Below, in pieces: positions 1-7,922 of a stretch of DNA of 12,483 nt (within the stretch, counting starts at the first letter, position 1; each line of letters starts with the position of its first letter). A program made the position numbers and the translations under genes. The notes under the pieces were generated by a model. The model saw nothing but the letters and a program-made list of their open reading frames with translations, did not search any database and had not been told where the DNA came from. Source of the DNA: Oribacterium sp. (GTDB lineage: Bacteria; Bacillota_A; Clostridia; Lachnospirales; Lachnospiraceae); contig JAGAXP010000141.1 in assembly GCA_017940955.1 (NCBI GenBank), positions 1-12,483 on the forward strand, written 5' to 3'.

Positions 1-159
1 ACGGCATACTTGCGTGAAGCTGTGTCTTATATGCTCCATTTCGAGACATACATGGAATCCGTTCTGGTTATTGTTATATGGCAGCCCCGCAGCATCAAGG
101 AATGCCGAATACTCCTTATATACCTTCTCGGTTTCTTCATCCAGATATCTGTTCCTCAT
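1..159 (-). CDS. Partial hypothetical protein, N-terminal 53 residues, cut by the left edge
   Basis: An open frame starts at the ATG at 159-157 and runs off the left edge without a stop, giving 53 residues that begin MRNRYLDEETEKVYKEYSAF. The start lies 7 bases after the TAG stop of the ACT-domain gene, the same close packing seen along the whole strand, which is the main reason to accept it as a real gene. The visible part is charged at first (Glu, Lys, Tyr rich), then carries a short Asn run (NNNQN, about residues 29-33) and a stretch with several His and Cys residues (about residues 36-52). It has no signal peptide or membrane segment. I do not recognise the family. The ribosome binding site is weak (GGGATAG region), so translational coupling to the upstream gene is plausible. 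Confidence 0.55.
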   Translation of the reverse strand, partial: MRNRYLDEETEKVYKEYSAFLDAAGLPYNNNQNGFHVCLEMEHIRHSFTQVCR

Positions 160-166
160 GATTTTG

Positions 167-535
167 CTATCCCATTACCTCGTATCCCTCAGTCGCAAGT
201 ACACCCATAGCCTTGTCAAAGTTTTCTTCCTTTACCAGAATGTAATCTGTGTTAAACGTGGACACCGCAAAAATACCAATTTTATTCTCCGCAAGTATCG
301 TGGAAATCTTCGAAAGGATTCCTATTAGTGAAAAGTCCAGAACGCCTTCAATGCGAAATCCTTTCCAGTCATCATCCCTCTCGATAGTTTTTGCGGGAAC
401 GTCTTCAGTTTTACACACAAGAGATAATTCCTCATCCGTCTTTCCCACAAAGTAGAAATCGGCATCCATATTGATTGAGGATACATCTTCCACCTTGCAT
501 ACAGTTATGCTATATGGCAATTTTTTAAGTCTCAT
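167..535 (-). CDS. ACT domain-containing protein (ACT_7 / COG3603 type)
   Basis: This 122-residue soluble protein resembles the small two-lobed ACT proteins of the COG3603/ACT_7 group. ACT domains usually bind amino acids or other small ligands and act as regulatory modules; the ligand here is unknown. Residues 1-58 look like a first, diverged lobe (a beta-rich LKKLPYSITVCKVED start, then FYFVGKTDEELSLVC). Residues 60-118 form the clearer ACT lobe: FRIEGVLDFSLIGILSKIS, then ILAENKIGIFAVSTFNTDYILV, the usual beta-alpha-beta-beta pattern with a Gly at the first turn. The length fits the family and no catalytic domain is attached. The gene begins 9 bases after the AlkZ-related gene, with GAGGA about 12 bases before its ATG. 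The fold call is fairly sure; the function is open. Confidence 0.8.
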   Translation of the reverse strand: MRLKKLPYSITVCKVEDVSSINMDADFYFVGKTDEELSLVCKTEDVPAKTIERDDDWKGFRIEGVLDFSLIGILSKISTILAENKIGIFAVSTFNTDYILVKEENFDKAMGVLATEGYEVMG

Positions 536-544
536 ACTGAATTT

Positions 545-1237
545 TTATCCTCTAAGTAACAGCCTAAGCTCTTCCTCATCCATCCTCGGCAGCGCTATTC
601 TTATATGTTTGATAATCCTCTCAAGCGACTTCTCCGGGCTTCTGCTATAGGCTGATCTGCACAGCTTCTCACCCCAGTAATTCTCTGCGATATCATACCG
701 GCAGTTGCCCCATCCGTATTCATCGCCGTTCTTGCGCTTGCTATACTCATAATTAACGGGAACAACATAGGTCTGCATCTGAAGTCTCGTAATGACTGTC
801 TCAAAGCCTTTATTTCCGTCCTTCTTATAGTTCAGACTGTCCTTTATTTCTTTTGTCAGCGTGGCTCCCGTGCCTGCGATGTAATCGACTATACCCTTAT
901 CCTTATATGAAGAAAGCCCGTCATCAAATCTGGCATCGAAATCATATCCATCCCGCCGGTAATTACAGAAATCTGGCCACAGCTTTTTGCTGATGAATCC
1001 CGCTTTCTTTTCAAAGAACTTGCCGTAAACAAGCTCCTTGTTCTGCAGAACCTCGCCTTTCCAGTCCCAGGCATCCCAATGTATCTTGCCACTCCAGCGT
1101 CCCTGATACCATGCATCATATGAAATATTCTCTTCCAAAGAGAATCCATCTATCCTGCAGGTAAAGAACGGCAGGAATCCTATCTCATTGACAAGAGCTA
1201 CCAGATCCTCTCTGCTTCTAATTTCTGTCTCTATCAT
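545..1237 (-). CDS. AlkZ-related (YcaQ-like) protein
   Basis: This 230-residue soluble protein resembles a group of Firmicutes proteins labelled AlkZ-related, distant relatives of the AlkZ/YcaQ DNA glycosylases that remove alkylated or crosslinked bases. The assignment rests on remembered sequence pattern: an opening VALVNEIGFLPFF (residues 13-25), Trp-rich WSGKIHWDAWDWKGEV (48-63), YGKFFEKKAGFISK (71-84), then NYRRDGYDFDARFDDGL (92-108), LQMQTY (152-157) and a C-terminal WGEK...SLERIIKHI helix (188-212). The key catalytic residues of true AlkZ are not something I can confirm, so glycosylase activity is inference. The start is chosen at ATG 1237; the purine-rich AAGGA lies almost against the codon, which is poor spacing and suggests coupling to the DUF6429-GNAT gene that ends 10 bases upstream. 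Confidence 0.65.
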   Translation of the reverse strand: MIETEIRSREDLVALVNEIGFLPFFTCRIDGFSLEENISYDAWYQGRWSGKIHWDAWDWKGEVLQNKELVYGKFFEKKAGFISKKLWPDFCNYRRDGYDFDARFDDGLSSYKDKGIVDYIAGTGATLTKEIKDSLNYKKDGNKGFETVITRLQMQTYVVPVNYEYSKRKNGDEYGWGNCRYDIAENYWGEKLCRSAYSRSPEKSLERIIKHIRIALPRMDEEELRLLLRG

Positions 1238-1247
1238 TTCCTTAATC

Positions 1248-2039
1248 TTAGTTCCATTCGTGATTCAAGATAATATCCATCTCATGCCACTTCTCACCGC
1301 CCCATTCGGAAGCTGATTCTCCCATATCCCGAAATCCGAACTTCGTATACATCTTCACCTTGTTTGCCAAACAGGTCAGAACAAGCCTCTTTCTCCCTCG
1401 TGCCTGTTCCCTACGGCAATAGTTATAAACAAGTTCTCTTCCAAGCCCCTGCTTCCTGTATTCCGGCAGAACATCCAGACCAAGCAGCATTATATTTCTG
1501 CCATCGGCTTTGTGGTTCTTCGCATCCGTAAAGAATTCATCCTTAAACTCATGCTCATCAGTAGCAATTCCATTCAGAAATCCGGCAATCCTCCCGGTCT
1601 CATTGTCAATCGCTACTAGAAACAAATCCGAAGCCACGACTATCCGTGCGATCATATGCTCCTTTGAACATGCCTCATTAGGCGGGAAGCATATTCTCTC
1701 AACCTCAGCCGCTTCCTCGGCTTCTTCCGGCTTTATGGTGCGAAACTCAAACCGCTCATAAAAATCATAATCTTCCGCATTCAGGTCTTTTATGATCTCT
1801 CCTGCCTTTTCCCTGCCTTTCTCGGTCAGATAAGCATATTTATATCCGCCACCTCTGCTACGCTTCAGGTCGATTATATATTCTTCCGCATCAAGCCTTT
1901 CAATACTGTCGAAGTCATAATTCTTCCACGCAATCTCATTGAACCTGCTTCCTTCCCGGTCATTGAAGCGTGTAAGATATAAAAGTGCCAGTGTGAGTTC
2001 ATCTATAGTTTCCCGCCGTGTTTTCTTTCCATCAGTCAT
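1248..2039 (-). CDS. DUF6429-like domain fused to GNAT N-acetyltransferase
   Basis: This 263-residue protein has two parts. Residues about 10-90 resemble the DUF6429 family: LALLYLTRFNDREGSRFNEI, AWKNYDFDSIERLDAEEYI and YKYAYLTEKGREKAGEII, with a winged-helix-like look (inference). Residues about 98-260 are a GNAT acetyltransferase, which transfers acetyl from acetyl-CoA to an amine. The acetyl-CoA loop is visible as LGLDVLPEYRKQGLGREL (186-203), with the QGLG turn at 197-200, followed by a C-terminal KMYTKFGFRDMG (229-240), typical of the GNAT final strand and helix. The region ICFPPNEACS (116-125) recalls arylalkylamine-type GNATs, but the substrate cannot be read. The start ATG has GAGG about 11 bases upstream and sits 19 bases after the SEC-C gene. 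The GNAT call is firm; the N-terminal label is moderate. Confidence 0.82.
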   Translation of the reverse strand: MTDGKKTRRETIDELTLALLYLTRFNDREGSRFNEIAWKNYDFDSIERLDAEEYIIDLKRSRGGGYKYAYLTEKGREKAGEIIKDLNAEDYDFYERFEFRTIKPEEAEEAAEVERICFPPNEACSKEHMIARIVVASDLFLVAIDNETGRIAGFLNGIATDEHEFKDEFFTDAKNHKADGRNIMLLGLDVLPEYRKQGLGRELVYNYCRREQARGRKRLVLTCLANKVKMYTKFGFRDMGESASEWGGEKWHEMDIILNHEWN

Positions 2040-2058
2040 TGATCATAGCCTCATAATG

Positions 2059-2843
2059 TCAACAATTTCTTCCACAACATAGCTTATACTTTTTCCCCGA
2101 TCCACACGGACAAGGATCGTTTCTTGATATCTTGGGTGAAGTCCTGCGGATGGTTTCCTGCTTCTTAAAGTCATGATAATCATCAAGCCACTCGTTTATA
2201 TGCTTACCTTTAAGCTCCTCCCCCTGCTTCATAGCAAACTTTGTAAAGGTAATGGCATCCTGTATACTGGGATCTCGATGTCCGTTCGTTTCCACAGGTC
2301 TTCGTATGTCTGAAGAGCCTTCGTAAAATTACCAACATTCCTGTAGCAATCACCCAAAAGCATATTTATTTCATAATTTTCCTTAAGCTCTGCTTCCTTC
2401 TGTGCTTTTACAATCCACTCAGGTGCCTGTTTACCTCCATGCTCATATGCCATGTGCATAATGGTCTGTGTTATTCCTGATAGATCATATATGTGAGCGG
2501 ATGCGCTGTGATCATCAAGTATTCCATCCGCCATAAAATCGTATGGCGATTTATCCTTCTTCCCAACATAATATTCATACCGGCTCTCTCCTTTGAACGC
2601 TTTGAGTCCGGTATGCAGCATAAGATCCATCTGATTCTGCCATTGTTCAAGAGCCTGCATTATCGTGATTGGCTCAAACACCCGCAACATCAATGCCCTT
2701 AATTCTTCCAATGTACAGCCTTCTGCGATACTGGTTTTCATCGGACTGACAGTTTTCTTTATTCTCTCTCTGTCAATCTGCGTCGCTTCGGCAATGTAAT
2801 CTATATAATGATTCCATACACTTGCTTCTCTACTATCGCTCAT
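2059..2843 (-). pseudogene. SEC-C motif protein broken by a one-base frameshift
   Basis: Two overlapping frames make one gene. The first (2843 to 2229, 204 residues) is a helical protein ending in a TPR-like helix pair, [20 protein letters not shown] (residues 161-180). It runs properly to LWKRT (187) and then drifts into a spurious DIEIPVY tail. The second frame (2295 to 2059, 78 residues from a GTG) continues with [12 protein letters not shown] and ends in a SEC-C metal-binding motif, [16 protein letters not shown], the zinc-binding CPC...CC motif known from the SecA C-terminus. Adding one G at the GG on the minus strand near 2282-2283 restores T-G-H-R-D-P and a single 261-residue protein. 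The start ATG 2843 has GGTGGGG about 9 bases upstream. The cause may be a true mutation or a base-calling error in a GGG run. SEC-C proteins are often accessory adaptors; the function here is unknown. Confidence 0.8.
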
Positions 2844-2867
2844 TTGTAAATCCCCACCGGCACACTA

Positions 2868-5114
2868 CTACCCTGCCAGCCTTTCCTTCAATAATGTGTT
2901 TCTCTTCGTAACTGTTACGTTCTTCACGGCGTAGGCGAGAGCTTTCTTCGTTCCAACAATCACAAGCACCTTCTTTGCCCTTGTTATACCCGTGTATATA
3001 AGATTCCTCTGGAGCATAACAAAATGGTTCATCATAATCGGCATAACCACAATCGGATATTCCGACCCTTGCGCCTTATGGATCGTAGTGGCGTATGCAT
3101 GGACAAGCTCATCAAGCTCTGTTACATCATATTCAATGCATCTACCGTCAAAATTCACTTTCAAAGTCCTGTCCGTCTCATTTACAGAATCTATGATGCC
3201 GATATCGCCGTTAAAAACTTCCTTATCATAGTTATTCTTTATCTGCATCACTTTATCATCGGCACGGAAAGTATATCCGCTCCGGCGCAGGCACTCCTTC
3301 GGCATCGTCACCTTTCCTCTGCCTCGCATGAAGATATCATGCTCCGGCGGATTCAGTGCCTCCTGTAACGCAAGATTGAGATTCGTCGCTCCGACCACAC
3401 CTCTCTGCATAGGAGTAAGTACCTGTATCTGAGAAGGCTCCACATGGTAATAGTTAGGCAGGTTCTCCTGCACCAGCTTTACAATTCTTGGAACCGAAGC
3501 CTCTGCATCCTCATTTTCTATAAAGAAGAAATCCGTGTTCTTCCCATTGCTGATATCCGGCATCTTGCCCTCATTGATGCGATGAGCGTTCATAATGATA
3601 CGGCTGGTCTGTGCCTGTCTGAATATCCTCGTAAGCCGAACAACAGGAAAAGATCCCGAATCTATGATGTCTCTCAGCACATTTCCCGCACCCACACTTG
3701 GCAGCTGATCTATATCTCCCACCATGATAAGGCGCATAGTCGGTGGAATGGCCTTCAAAAGAGAATTCATCAGCACAATATCTATCATGGAGCATTCGTC
3801 CACAATCAGAACATCTCCTTCAAGTGGATTCTCCTCATTCTTCTGATATCCCTCCGGCGGTTTGCACTCAAGCAGTCTGTGTATGGTCTTCGCTTCAAGT
3901 CCGGTGGCTTCTGTCATACGTTTTGCTGCACGGCCTGTAGGAGCAGCCAGCAATATTCGCAATCCGTATGTCCTATATGCAGAAATGATCCCGTGGGTCG
4001 TAGTCGTTTTACCTGTACCTGGACCGCCTGTTAAGACCATGACCTTTGCGGTAGCCGCAGTCCTTATGGCATCAGCCTGAACCTCGTCATATTCCATATG
4101 AGTTTTCTGCTGTATGGCTTCTATATCAACGGAAAGAGTTTCATTTCCGGAGTTTTTCCTTGCTTCCATAAGCCTCGTATACAGCTTGTCTCCGGCAGGT
4201 GATAAAGCCAGCTTCTTTAGCTTACCTGCCACACCAACTTCCGCATAAAAGAACGGCGGCAGATATATAGCTGTAACATTGTTCCCATCTTCATCTATGC
4301 GGACTATATTCTTTTCAAGGATCAGCTCTTCCTTCTGAAGCATATCATCCATGGTCATGATGACCGTCTCCGGCGATGCTTCCAATAATTCGGAAGCCTT
4401 ATCAATAAGCTGTTGTTTCTCAGCGAAAACATGACCATCATTGGAAAGCTCCGAAAGCGTGTACATGAGTCCGCTCCTAAGCCTCACGTAGGATTCCTTC
4501 CCAAAGCCCAGCTTCATGGCAATCTGATCGGCTGTCTTAAAACCGATCCCCCAGATATCATCTGCCAGTTTGTATGGATTCTCCTTCATAACGGAAATGC
4601 TGTCATTCCCGTATTGCTTATATATCTTTGCGGCATAGGATGTGGATACCTGATGCTCTTGCAGGAAAATCATTATATTCTTAACTTCCTTCTGCCTCTC
4701 CCATGACTCGGCGATCATCTGAACCCGCTTCTTGCCTATGCCCTCTATCTCAATCAGAACCTCAACATTGTCCTCTATGACTGCGAAGGTATCTACGCCA
4801 TATTTCTGAACAATCTTTTTTGCAAATTTGGGTCCGACACCCTTGATAAGTCCTGATCCAAGATACTTCTCCATGCCATAGACCGTTGCCGGAAGCGTCT
4901 CTTCCCAGTTCTCAGCCACAAACTGCCTGCCGTACTTGGCATCAACCTTCCAGTTGCCATCACATACAAGGACGGAACCTACATTCGCATCTATCATATT
5001 GCCGATAACCGGCACTAATTCGCTGTAATCCTTAACCCGGCATTTTAGCACTGAATATCCGTTTTCCGGATTCTGATATGTGATTCTCTCAACCACGCAT
5101 CGGATCTTCTGCAC
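2868..5114 (-). CDS. recD2: RecD2-type ATP-dependent 5'-3' DNA helicase
   Basis: This is a 748-residue SF1B helicase of the RecD2 (RecD-like) family, which unwinds DNA 5' to 3' without RecBC and serves in repair and replication-fork processing. It has a full-length layout. The N-terminal domain (1-75) is followed by helix-hairpin-helix repeats around LIKGVGPKFAKKIV (89-102), IEGIGKKRV (123-131) and IWGIGFKTADQI (188-199). Motor motifs follow in order: Walker A GGPGTGKT (363-370), Walker B LIVDECSM (436-443), motif III GDIDQLPSVGAG (466-477), TRIFRQA (495-501), the UvrD-like C-terminal TIHKAQGSEYP (677-687) and motif VI YTGITRAKK (707-715). All appear intact. The start is GTG at 5114, with GGAGG about 10 bases upstream and the family's usual opening right after it. 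It follows the zinc finger gene by 18 bases. Confidence 0.97.
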   Translation of the reverse strand: MQKIRCVVERITYQNPENGYSVLKCRVKDYSELVPVIGNMIDANVGSVLVCDGNWKVDAKYGRQFVAENWEETLPATVYGMEKYLGSGLIKGVGPKFAKKIVQKYGVDTFAVIEDNVEVLIEIEGIGKKRVQMIAESWERQKEVKNIMIFLQEHQVSTSYAAKIYKQYGNDSISVMKENPYKLADDIWGIGFKTADQIAMKLGFGKESYVRLRSGLMYTLSELSNDGHVFAEKQQLIDKASELLEASPETVIMTMDDMLQKEELILEKNIVRIDEDGNNVTAIYLPPFFYAEVGVAGKLKKLALSPAGDKLYTRLMEARKNSGNETLSVDIEAIQQKTHMEYDEVQADAIRTAATAKVMVLTGGPGTGKTTTTHGIISAYRTYGLRILLAAPTGRAAKRMTEATGLEAKTIHRLLECKPPEGYQKNEENPLEGDVLIVDECSMIDIVLMNSLLKAIPPTMRLIMVGDIDQLPSVGAGNVLRDIIDSGSFPVVRLTRIFRQAQTSRIIMNAHRINEGKMPDISNGKNTDFFFIENEDAEASVPRIVKLVQENLPNYYHVEPSQIQVLTPMQRGVVGATNLNLALQEALNPPEHDIFMRGRGKVTMPKECLRRSGYTFRADDKVMQIKNNYDKEVFNGDIGIIDSVNETDRTLKVNFDGRCIEYDVTELDELVHAYATTIHKAQGSEYPIVVMPIMMNHFVMLQRNLIYTGITRAKKVLVIVGTKKALAYAVKNVTVTKRNTLLKERLAG

Positions 5115-5132
5115 AATCTACCGCCTCCGATT

Positions 5133-5642
5133 CTATTTCCTGTTTTCGTTCTCACGTTCCTCTTCCATAATCTCACTACAGATATCTACACACTCATCAC
5201 AGATAAAGCAATTCGCCGGCCCTGCAACCATTTTCTTTACCTCATCCTGGGGCTTCCCACAGAAAGAACAGTACACAGTCCCCTCCGGCAATTCCTCTCT
5301 CCGTTTTATTTCCCGTTCCATCTCGGACTTACGCTTAAGAAGATCGAGGTATTCCCGTATAGAGAATCTGTCCATGATCTCTATCTCGTCATAAACTTTA
5401 AGCATTTCATATCTGTATCGCAGTGATCTTTTTTCATCATCCTCAAGCCTGCGGATTTCCTTGTCTTTATCGTTCACATATATAGTCCCGTCTCTGAGAC
5501 CAACTTTTCTGCTGGTGAGCTTTATGCATGGCTGCTCTATACCACCTATGTTCACTGCATACCAAGAACACTCATCAAACCATTTTTCATATTGTTCTAT
5601 GGTTTTTCCGTTTTTCTCTTCTTCAAATTCTTTTAAGGTCAT
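5133..5642 (-). CDS. ClpX-type C4 zinc finger protein without a ClpX ATPase
   Basis: This 169-residue protein ends in a domain strongly like the N-terminal zinc-binding domain of Clp[21 protein letters not shown] followed by [18 protein letters not shown] (residues 123-161). The likely zinc ligands are C125, C128, C148 and C151; C145 and C155 are additional. In ClpX this domain dimerises and binds substrates and adaptors. Here there is no AAA+ module. Residues 1-60 form a small domain with an [19 protein letters not shown] segment and a short basic beta region ([16 protein letters not shown]). Residues 62-118 are highly charged and probably a long helix or coiled coil. The start ATG has AAGGTGA 7 bases upstream, 24 bases after the XRE gene. 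An adaptor or DNA-binding role is possible; neither is shown. Confidence 0.85.
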   Translation of the reverse strand: MTLKEFEEEKNGKTIEQYEKWFDECSWYAVNIGGIEQPCIKLTSRKVGLRDGTIYVNDKDKEIRRLEDDEKRSLRYRYEMLKVYDEIEIMDRFSIREYLDLLKRKSEMEREIKRREELPEGTVYCSFCGKPQDEVKKMVAGPANCFICDECVDICSEIMEEERENENRK

Positions 5643-5666
5643 ATCGGTTCACCTTTTAGTCACTGC

Positions 5667-6041
5667 TCATTCCATCCCATAGAATTTTTTAAGCATTGCG
5701 ACCGTCTGCATCAGATAATGCTTTCCTGCACCTTCCATGAATCTGTAGCACTCAAGCAATTCAACCTCGTTATAATCCCGTGCATGATATTCATCCTTGT
5801 CTTCATCCGGGAAAAAGTCGAACTCGTCGAATTGCTCATACTTGTCCATAGTGTCCCCGACAACATATGCCGCAGTCACATTAAAGTATTCCGCAAGCAT
5901 CTCCGCATCTTCTTCGCTTATCTGTGATTTTCCAAGCTCCCATGCGCTAATACGGGTCTGCGGTATCTTAAGTTCTTTTGCCATTTCGGTTTGTGACAGA
6001 TTTCTGGATCTGCGCAGTCTTTTAACATTGTTTTTCTTCAT
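5667..6041 (-). CDS. XRE-family helix-turn-helix transcriptional regulator
   Basis: This 124-residue protein begins with an HTH_3/XRE domain (residues about 5-60): VKRLRRSRNLSQTEMAKEL, then IPQTRISAWELGKSQISEED and LAEYFNVTAAYVVG, the lambda Cro/CI-like fold. The tail is strongly acidic (YEQFDEFDFFPDEDKDEY, about 68-85) and ends in a hydrophobic helix LMQTVAMLKKF (110-120) that may dimerise. It lacks the peptidase or S24 domain of LexA/CI-like repressors. Its ATG overlaps the SfsA stop as ATGA (6041-6038), so translation is probably coupled; AGGAA lies about 9 bases upstream. No obvious operator copy was found inside the array, so the target is unknown. It may regulate its own train or the zinc finger and RecD2 genes just downstream (inference). 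Confidence 0.93.
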   Translation of the reverse strand: MKKNNVKRLRRSRNLSQTEMAKELKIPQTRISAWELGKSQISEEDAEMLAEYFNVTAAYVVGDTMDKYEQFDEFDFFPDEDKDEYHARDYNEVELLECYRFMEGAGKHYLMQTVAMLKKFYGME

Positions 6042-6757
6042 AGTTTTGCATTCCTATATCTGCTTGTATCCAATGTGCCACCTGTAATCTTGATGCTGTC
6101 CGCTTCAACATGACAGCTATTGTAGATAATCTCAACGCCTGCTTTAGCGGCAGCCACAAGCGCACGACCAAACTCCGGCTGCGTCTTGTTATTCGGGAAC
6201 ACCAAATGAATCCCGTTCATCTGTATCACAAACTCTATGGAACAGTGATATCCTTCTTTTACTGCCTTTGCCAGCTCATTCAGATGCTTTATCCCACGCT
6301 CTGTCGGTGCATCAGGGAAATATCCTATGCCGGTCTTCTGATCATATGCCAATGTGCATCCCTTTACTTCCGTCAGATACTTTTGCCCGTCCCGTTCCAT
6401 ATAGAAATCGAACCGGGAATCACCGTAGGTATATTCGGGCTTTACCACATCGTATAACGGTTCCAGTTGCTGCTGTATCAGCTTATTAGGCGCAAGGCTG
6501 TCCACATTTATCCATTTGAACCTCGGACGATAAACGGATATCAGATCATACTCCGTCTTTCTCTCAGGATCCTCCGATTTCTGCAAAGTCACCTTCGCCT
6601 TGGGAACCAGTAATTCCTCAAGCCTTCCCGTGTTCTTGATATGAACGGTTTTCTGCTCATCCCCAACCATCACTTCCGCCGTAAAGCGATTGTTCCTCTG
6701 AACAAATATGCCGGGAACCGTATTTTCATATATTATTTCAGGCTTTGCTCTGGCCAT
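6038..6757 (-). CDS. sfsA: SfsA-family DNA/RNA nuclease
   Basis: This 239-residue protein matches the SfsA family in length (about 230-240) and pattern. SfsA was first described in E. coli as a sugar fermentation stimulation protein and is now annotated as a nucleic-acid nuclease with an N-terminal OB fold and a PD-(D/E)XK-type core. Visible landmarks are FVQRNNRFTAEVMVG (18-32), VHIKNTGRLEELLVP (38-52), the nuclease signature SRFDFY (114-119) with D117, followed by LTEVKGCTL (128-136) supplying E130 and K132, then FPDAPTERGIKHL (147-159), all typical of the family. It therefore looks catalytically competent. The ATG has GGAG about 11 bases upstream and lies 15 bases after the flavin reductase gene. 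The 3' end overlaps the XRE start by four bases. Confidence 0.95.
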   Translation of the reverse strand: MARAKPEIIYENTVPGIFVQRNNRFTAEVMVGDEQKTVHIKNTGRLEELLVPKAKVTLQKSEDPERKTEYDLISVYRPRFKWINVDSLAPNKLIQQQLEPLYDVVKPEYTYGDSRFDFYMERDGQKYLTEVKGCTLAYDQKTGIGYFPDAPTERGIKHLNELAKAVKEGYHCSIEFVIQMNGIHLVFPNNKTQPEFGRALVAAAKAGVEIIYNSCHVEADSIKITGGTLDTSRYRNAKL

Positions 6758-6772
6758 AATCTATAGCTCCAC

Positions 6773-7330
6773 TCACTCGAATTTCTTCCCGGCTTTCCAT
6801 GCGCCACCGACATTAGCACCAATCTCTCTGTAGCAGAGTGCAACGGTATCAAACATGATCGGATGAAGCTTCTCAAGATCGACTTTTCCATCCGTGATAA
6901 CGCTCTCATCGGCCTTCATCCCCACGATTTCAGCCACAACCCTGGTCTCATTAAACTCTTCCTGAAGTTCTATCACCTTGCACTCTATGGCAACAGGAAG
7001 CTGATCAATGATTGGAGCATTCACCTTATCGGATTTCGTAACAGTAAATCCGCACTTCTCCAGCTTATCCGGCACCTTATCACCGGATACGATTCCGACA
7101 TAATCACAAGCCTCTACCTGCTCCTTCGTGGCGAAACTGACGGTAAACGCCCTATTTGCCTTGATGTTTGTGGTTGTCCTGTGGGGAGAAAGACTCATGG
7201 ACAGCTGATTGCCGCCAACCTGTCCTACCCATGCCGCATTCATGGCATCAGCCTTGCCGTTCTCATCATAGGTTGCGATGATGAATACCGGATGCGGTGT
7301 AACAAAACCTTTGTCAAAACTCTGCTTCAT
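6773..7330 (-). CDS. Flavin reductase-like FMN-binding split-barrel protein
   Basis: This 185-residue cytosolic protein belongs to the flavin reductase (DIM6/NtaB-like) split-barrel family, whose members bind FMN and transfer electrons from NAD(P)H or partner proteins. Family landmarks are the opening FVTPHPVFIIATYDENGKAD (9-28), MNAAWVGQVGG (30-40), the FMN-phosphate segment SLSPHRTTTNIKANRAFTVS (46-65), and the central VSGDKVPDKLEKCGF (81-95). The C-terminal MFDTVALCYREIG (159-171) is also usual for the clostridial subgroup. No fused rubredoxin or second domain is present. The start ATG at 7330 has a near-perfect AAGGAGGT (7337-7344), which hints at strong or independent translation. A flavodoxin-like oxidoreductase lies three genes upstream, but no link between the two is shown. 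The substrate is unknown. Confidence 0.92.
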   Translation of the reverse strand: MKQSFDKGFVTPHPVFIIATYDENGKADAMNAAWVGQVGGNQLSMSLSPHRTTTNIKANRAFTVSFATKEQVEACDYVGIVSGDKVPDKLEKCGFTVTKSDKVNAPIIDQLPVAIECKVIELQEEFNETRVVAEIVGMKADESVITDGKVDLEKLHPIMFDTVALCYREIGANVGGAWKAGKKFE

Positions 7331-7355
7331 TGTGCTACCTCCTTGAATTTGATTT

Positions 7356-7922
7356 TTATATAATATCGTTTTCTATATCCTTGATCTTGTGTGCCGGTAC
7401 GCCACCATAAAGTGCATTATCCGGCAGATCCTTTGTCACTACAGCTCCAGCCGCAACTACAACATTATTTCCGATAGTCACACCCGGCAGTATGGTTACG
7501 TTGCCGCCGATCCAGACATCATTTCCGATTCTCACCGACTCGGCAATCCCCAGATGCTGTCTTCTCCCCATAGGCGTCAGCGGATGATTCACAGTCGTAA
7601 TCAAAGTATTCGGTCCGATCATCACATTATCGCCGATATACACCTCCCTGATATCCAAAATCGTCAGATTATAATTGCCCGTGAAGTTATTACCGATGAA
7701 GATCTTCTTTCCGTTATCGCAGTTGAAAGTCTTGGCAATCCACACTTTTTCGCCTACACTCCCCAGCATCTCCTTCAGCTTCGCATACTGGGCATCATAA
7801 TCCGTATCGTCTATGGTGTTATATTCCTTGCACCGGATGATCGCATTCTCCTTACGGGCTTCCACCTCCGGATCGTCATAGCAGTATTCCAGTCCTGCTT
7901 CCAGTTTTTCTATTTCTGTCAC
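7356..7922 (-). CDS. Maltose/galactoside-type sugar O-acetyltransferase
   Basis: This 188-residue left-handed beta-helix enzyme of the maltose/galactoside acetyltransferase type transfers acetyl from acetyl-CoA to a sugar hydroxyl. The N-terminal cap TEIEKLEAGLEYCYDDPEVE (2-21) is typical of that family. The hexapeptide coil follows: IFIGNNFTGNYNLTILD (74-90), VYIGDNVMIGPNTLI (94-108), then VRIGNDVWIGGNVTILPG (130-147) and VVTKDLPDN (161-169). The probable catalytic histidine is H113 in TTVNHPLTP. I place the start at GTG 7922: it overlaps the YbaK stop as GTGA, has GGAGG 7 bases upstream (7930-7934), and yields exactly the family's N-terminus. An ATG at 7946 would add eight residues that are merely the translated ribosome binding site. 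The sugar acceptor is unknown; the role may be detoxification of free sugars (inference). Confidence 0.93.
   Translation of the reverse strand: MTEIEKLEAGLEYCYDDPEVEARKENAIIRCKEYNTIDDTDYDAQYAKLKEMLGSVGEKVWIAKTFNCDNGKKIFIGNNFTGNYNLTILDIREVYIGDNVMIGPNTLITTVNHPLTPMGRRQHLGIAESVRIGNDVWIGGNVTILPGVTIGNNVVVAAGAVVTKDLPDNALYGGVPAHKIKDIENDII

Noticed and set aside
2229..2295. Programmed frameshift in the SEC-C gene
   Set aside because: I see no slippery heptamer or following stem-loop at the junction, and a single missing G in a short G run explains the join more simply.
3444..4034. Plus-strand open frame of about 196 residues
   Set aside because: It lies entirely inside recD2, whose helicase motifs are complete on the opposite strand. 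The plus-strand product has no recognisable domain and is rich in His, Ser, Arg and Cys as expected for an antisense shadow.
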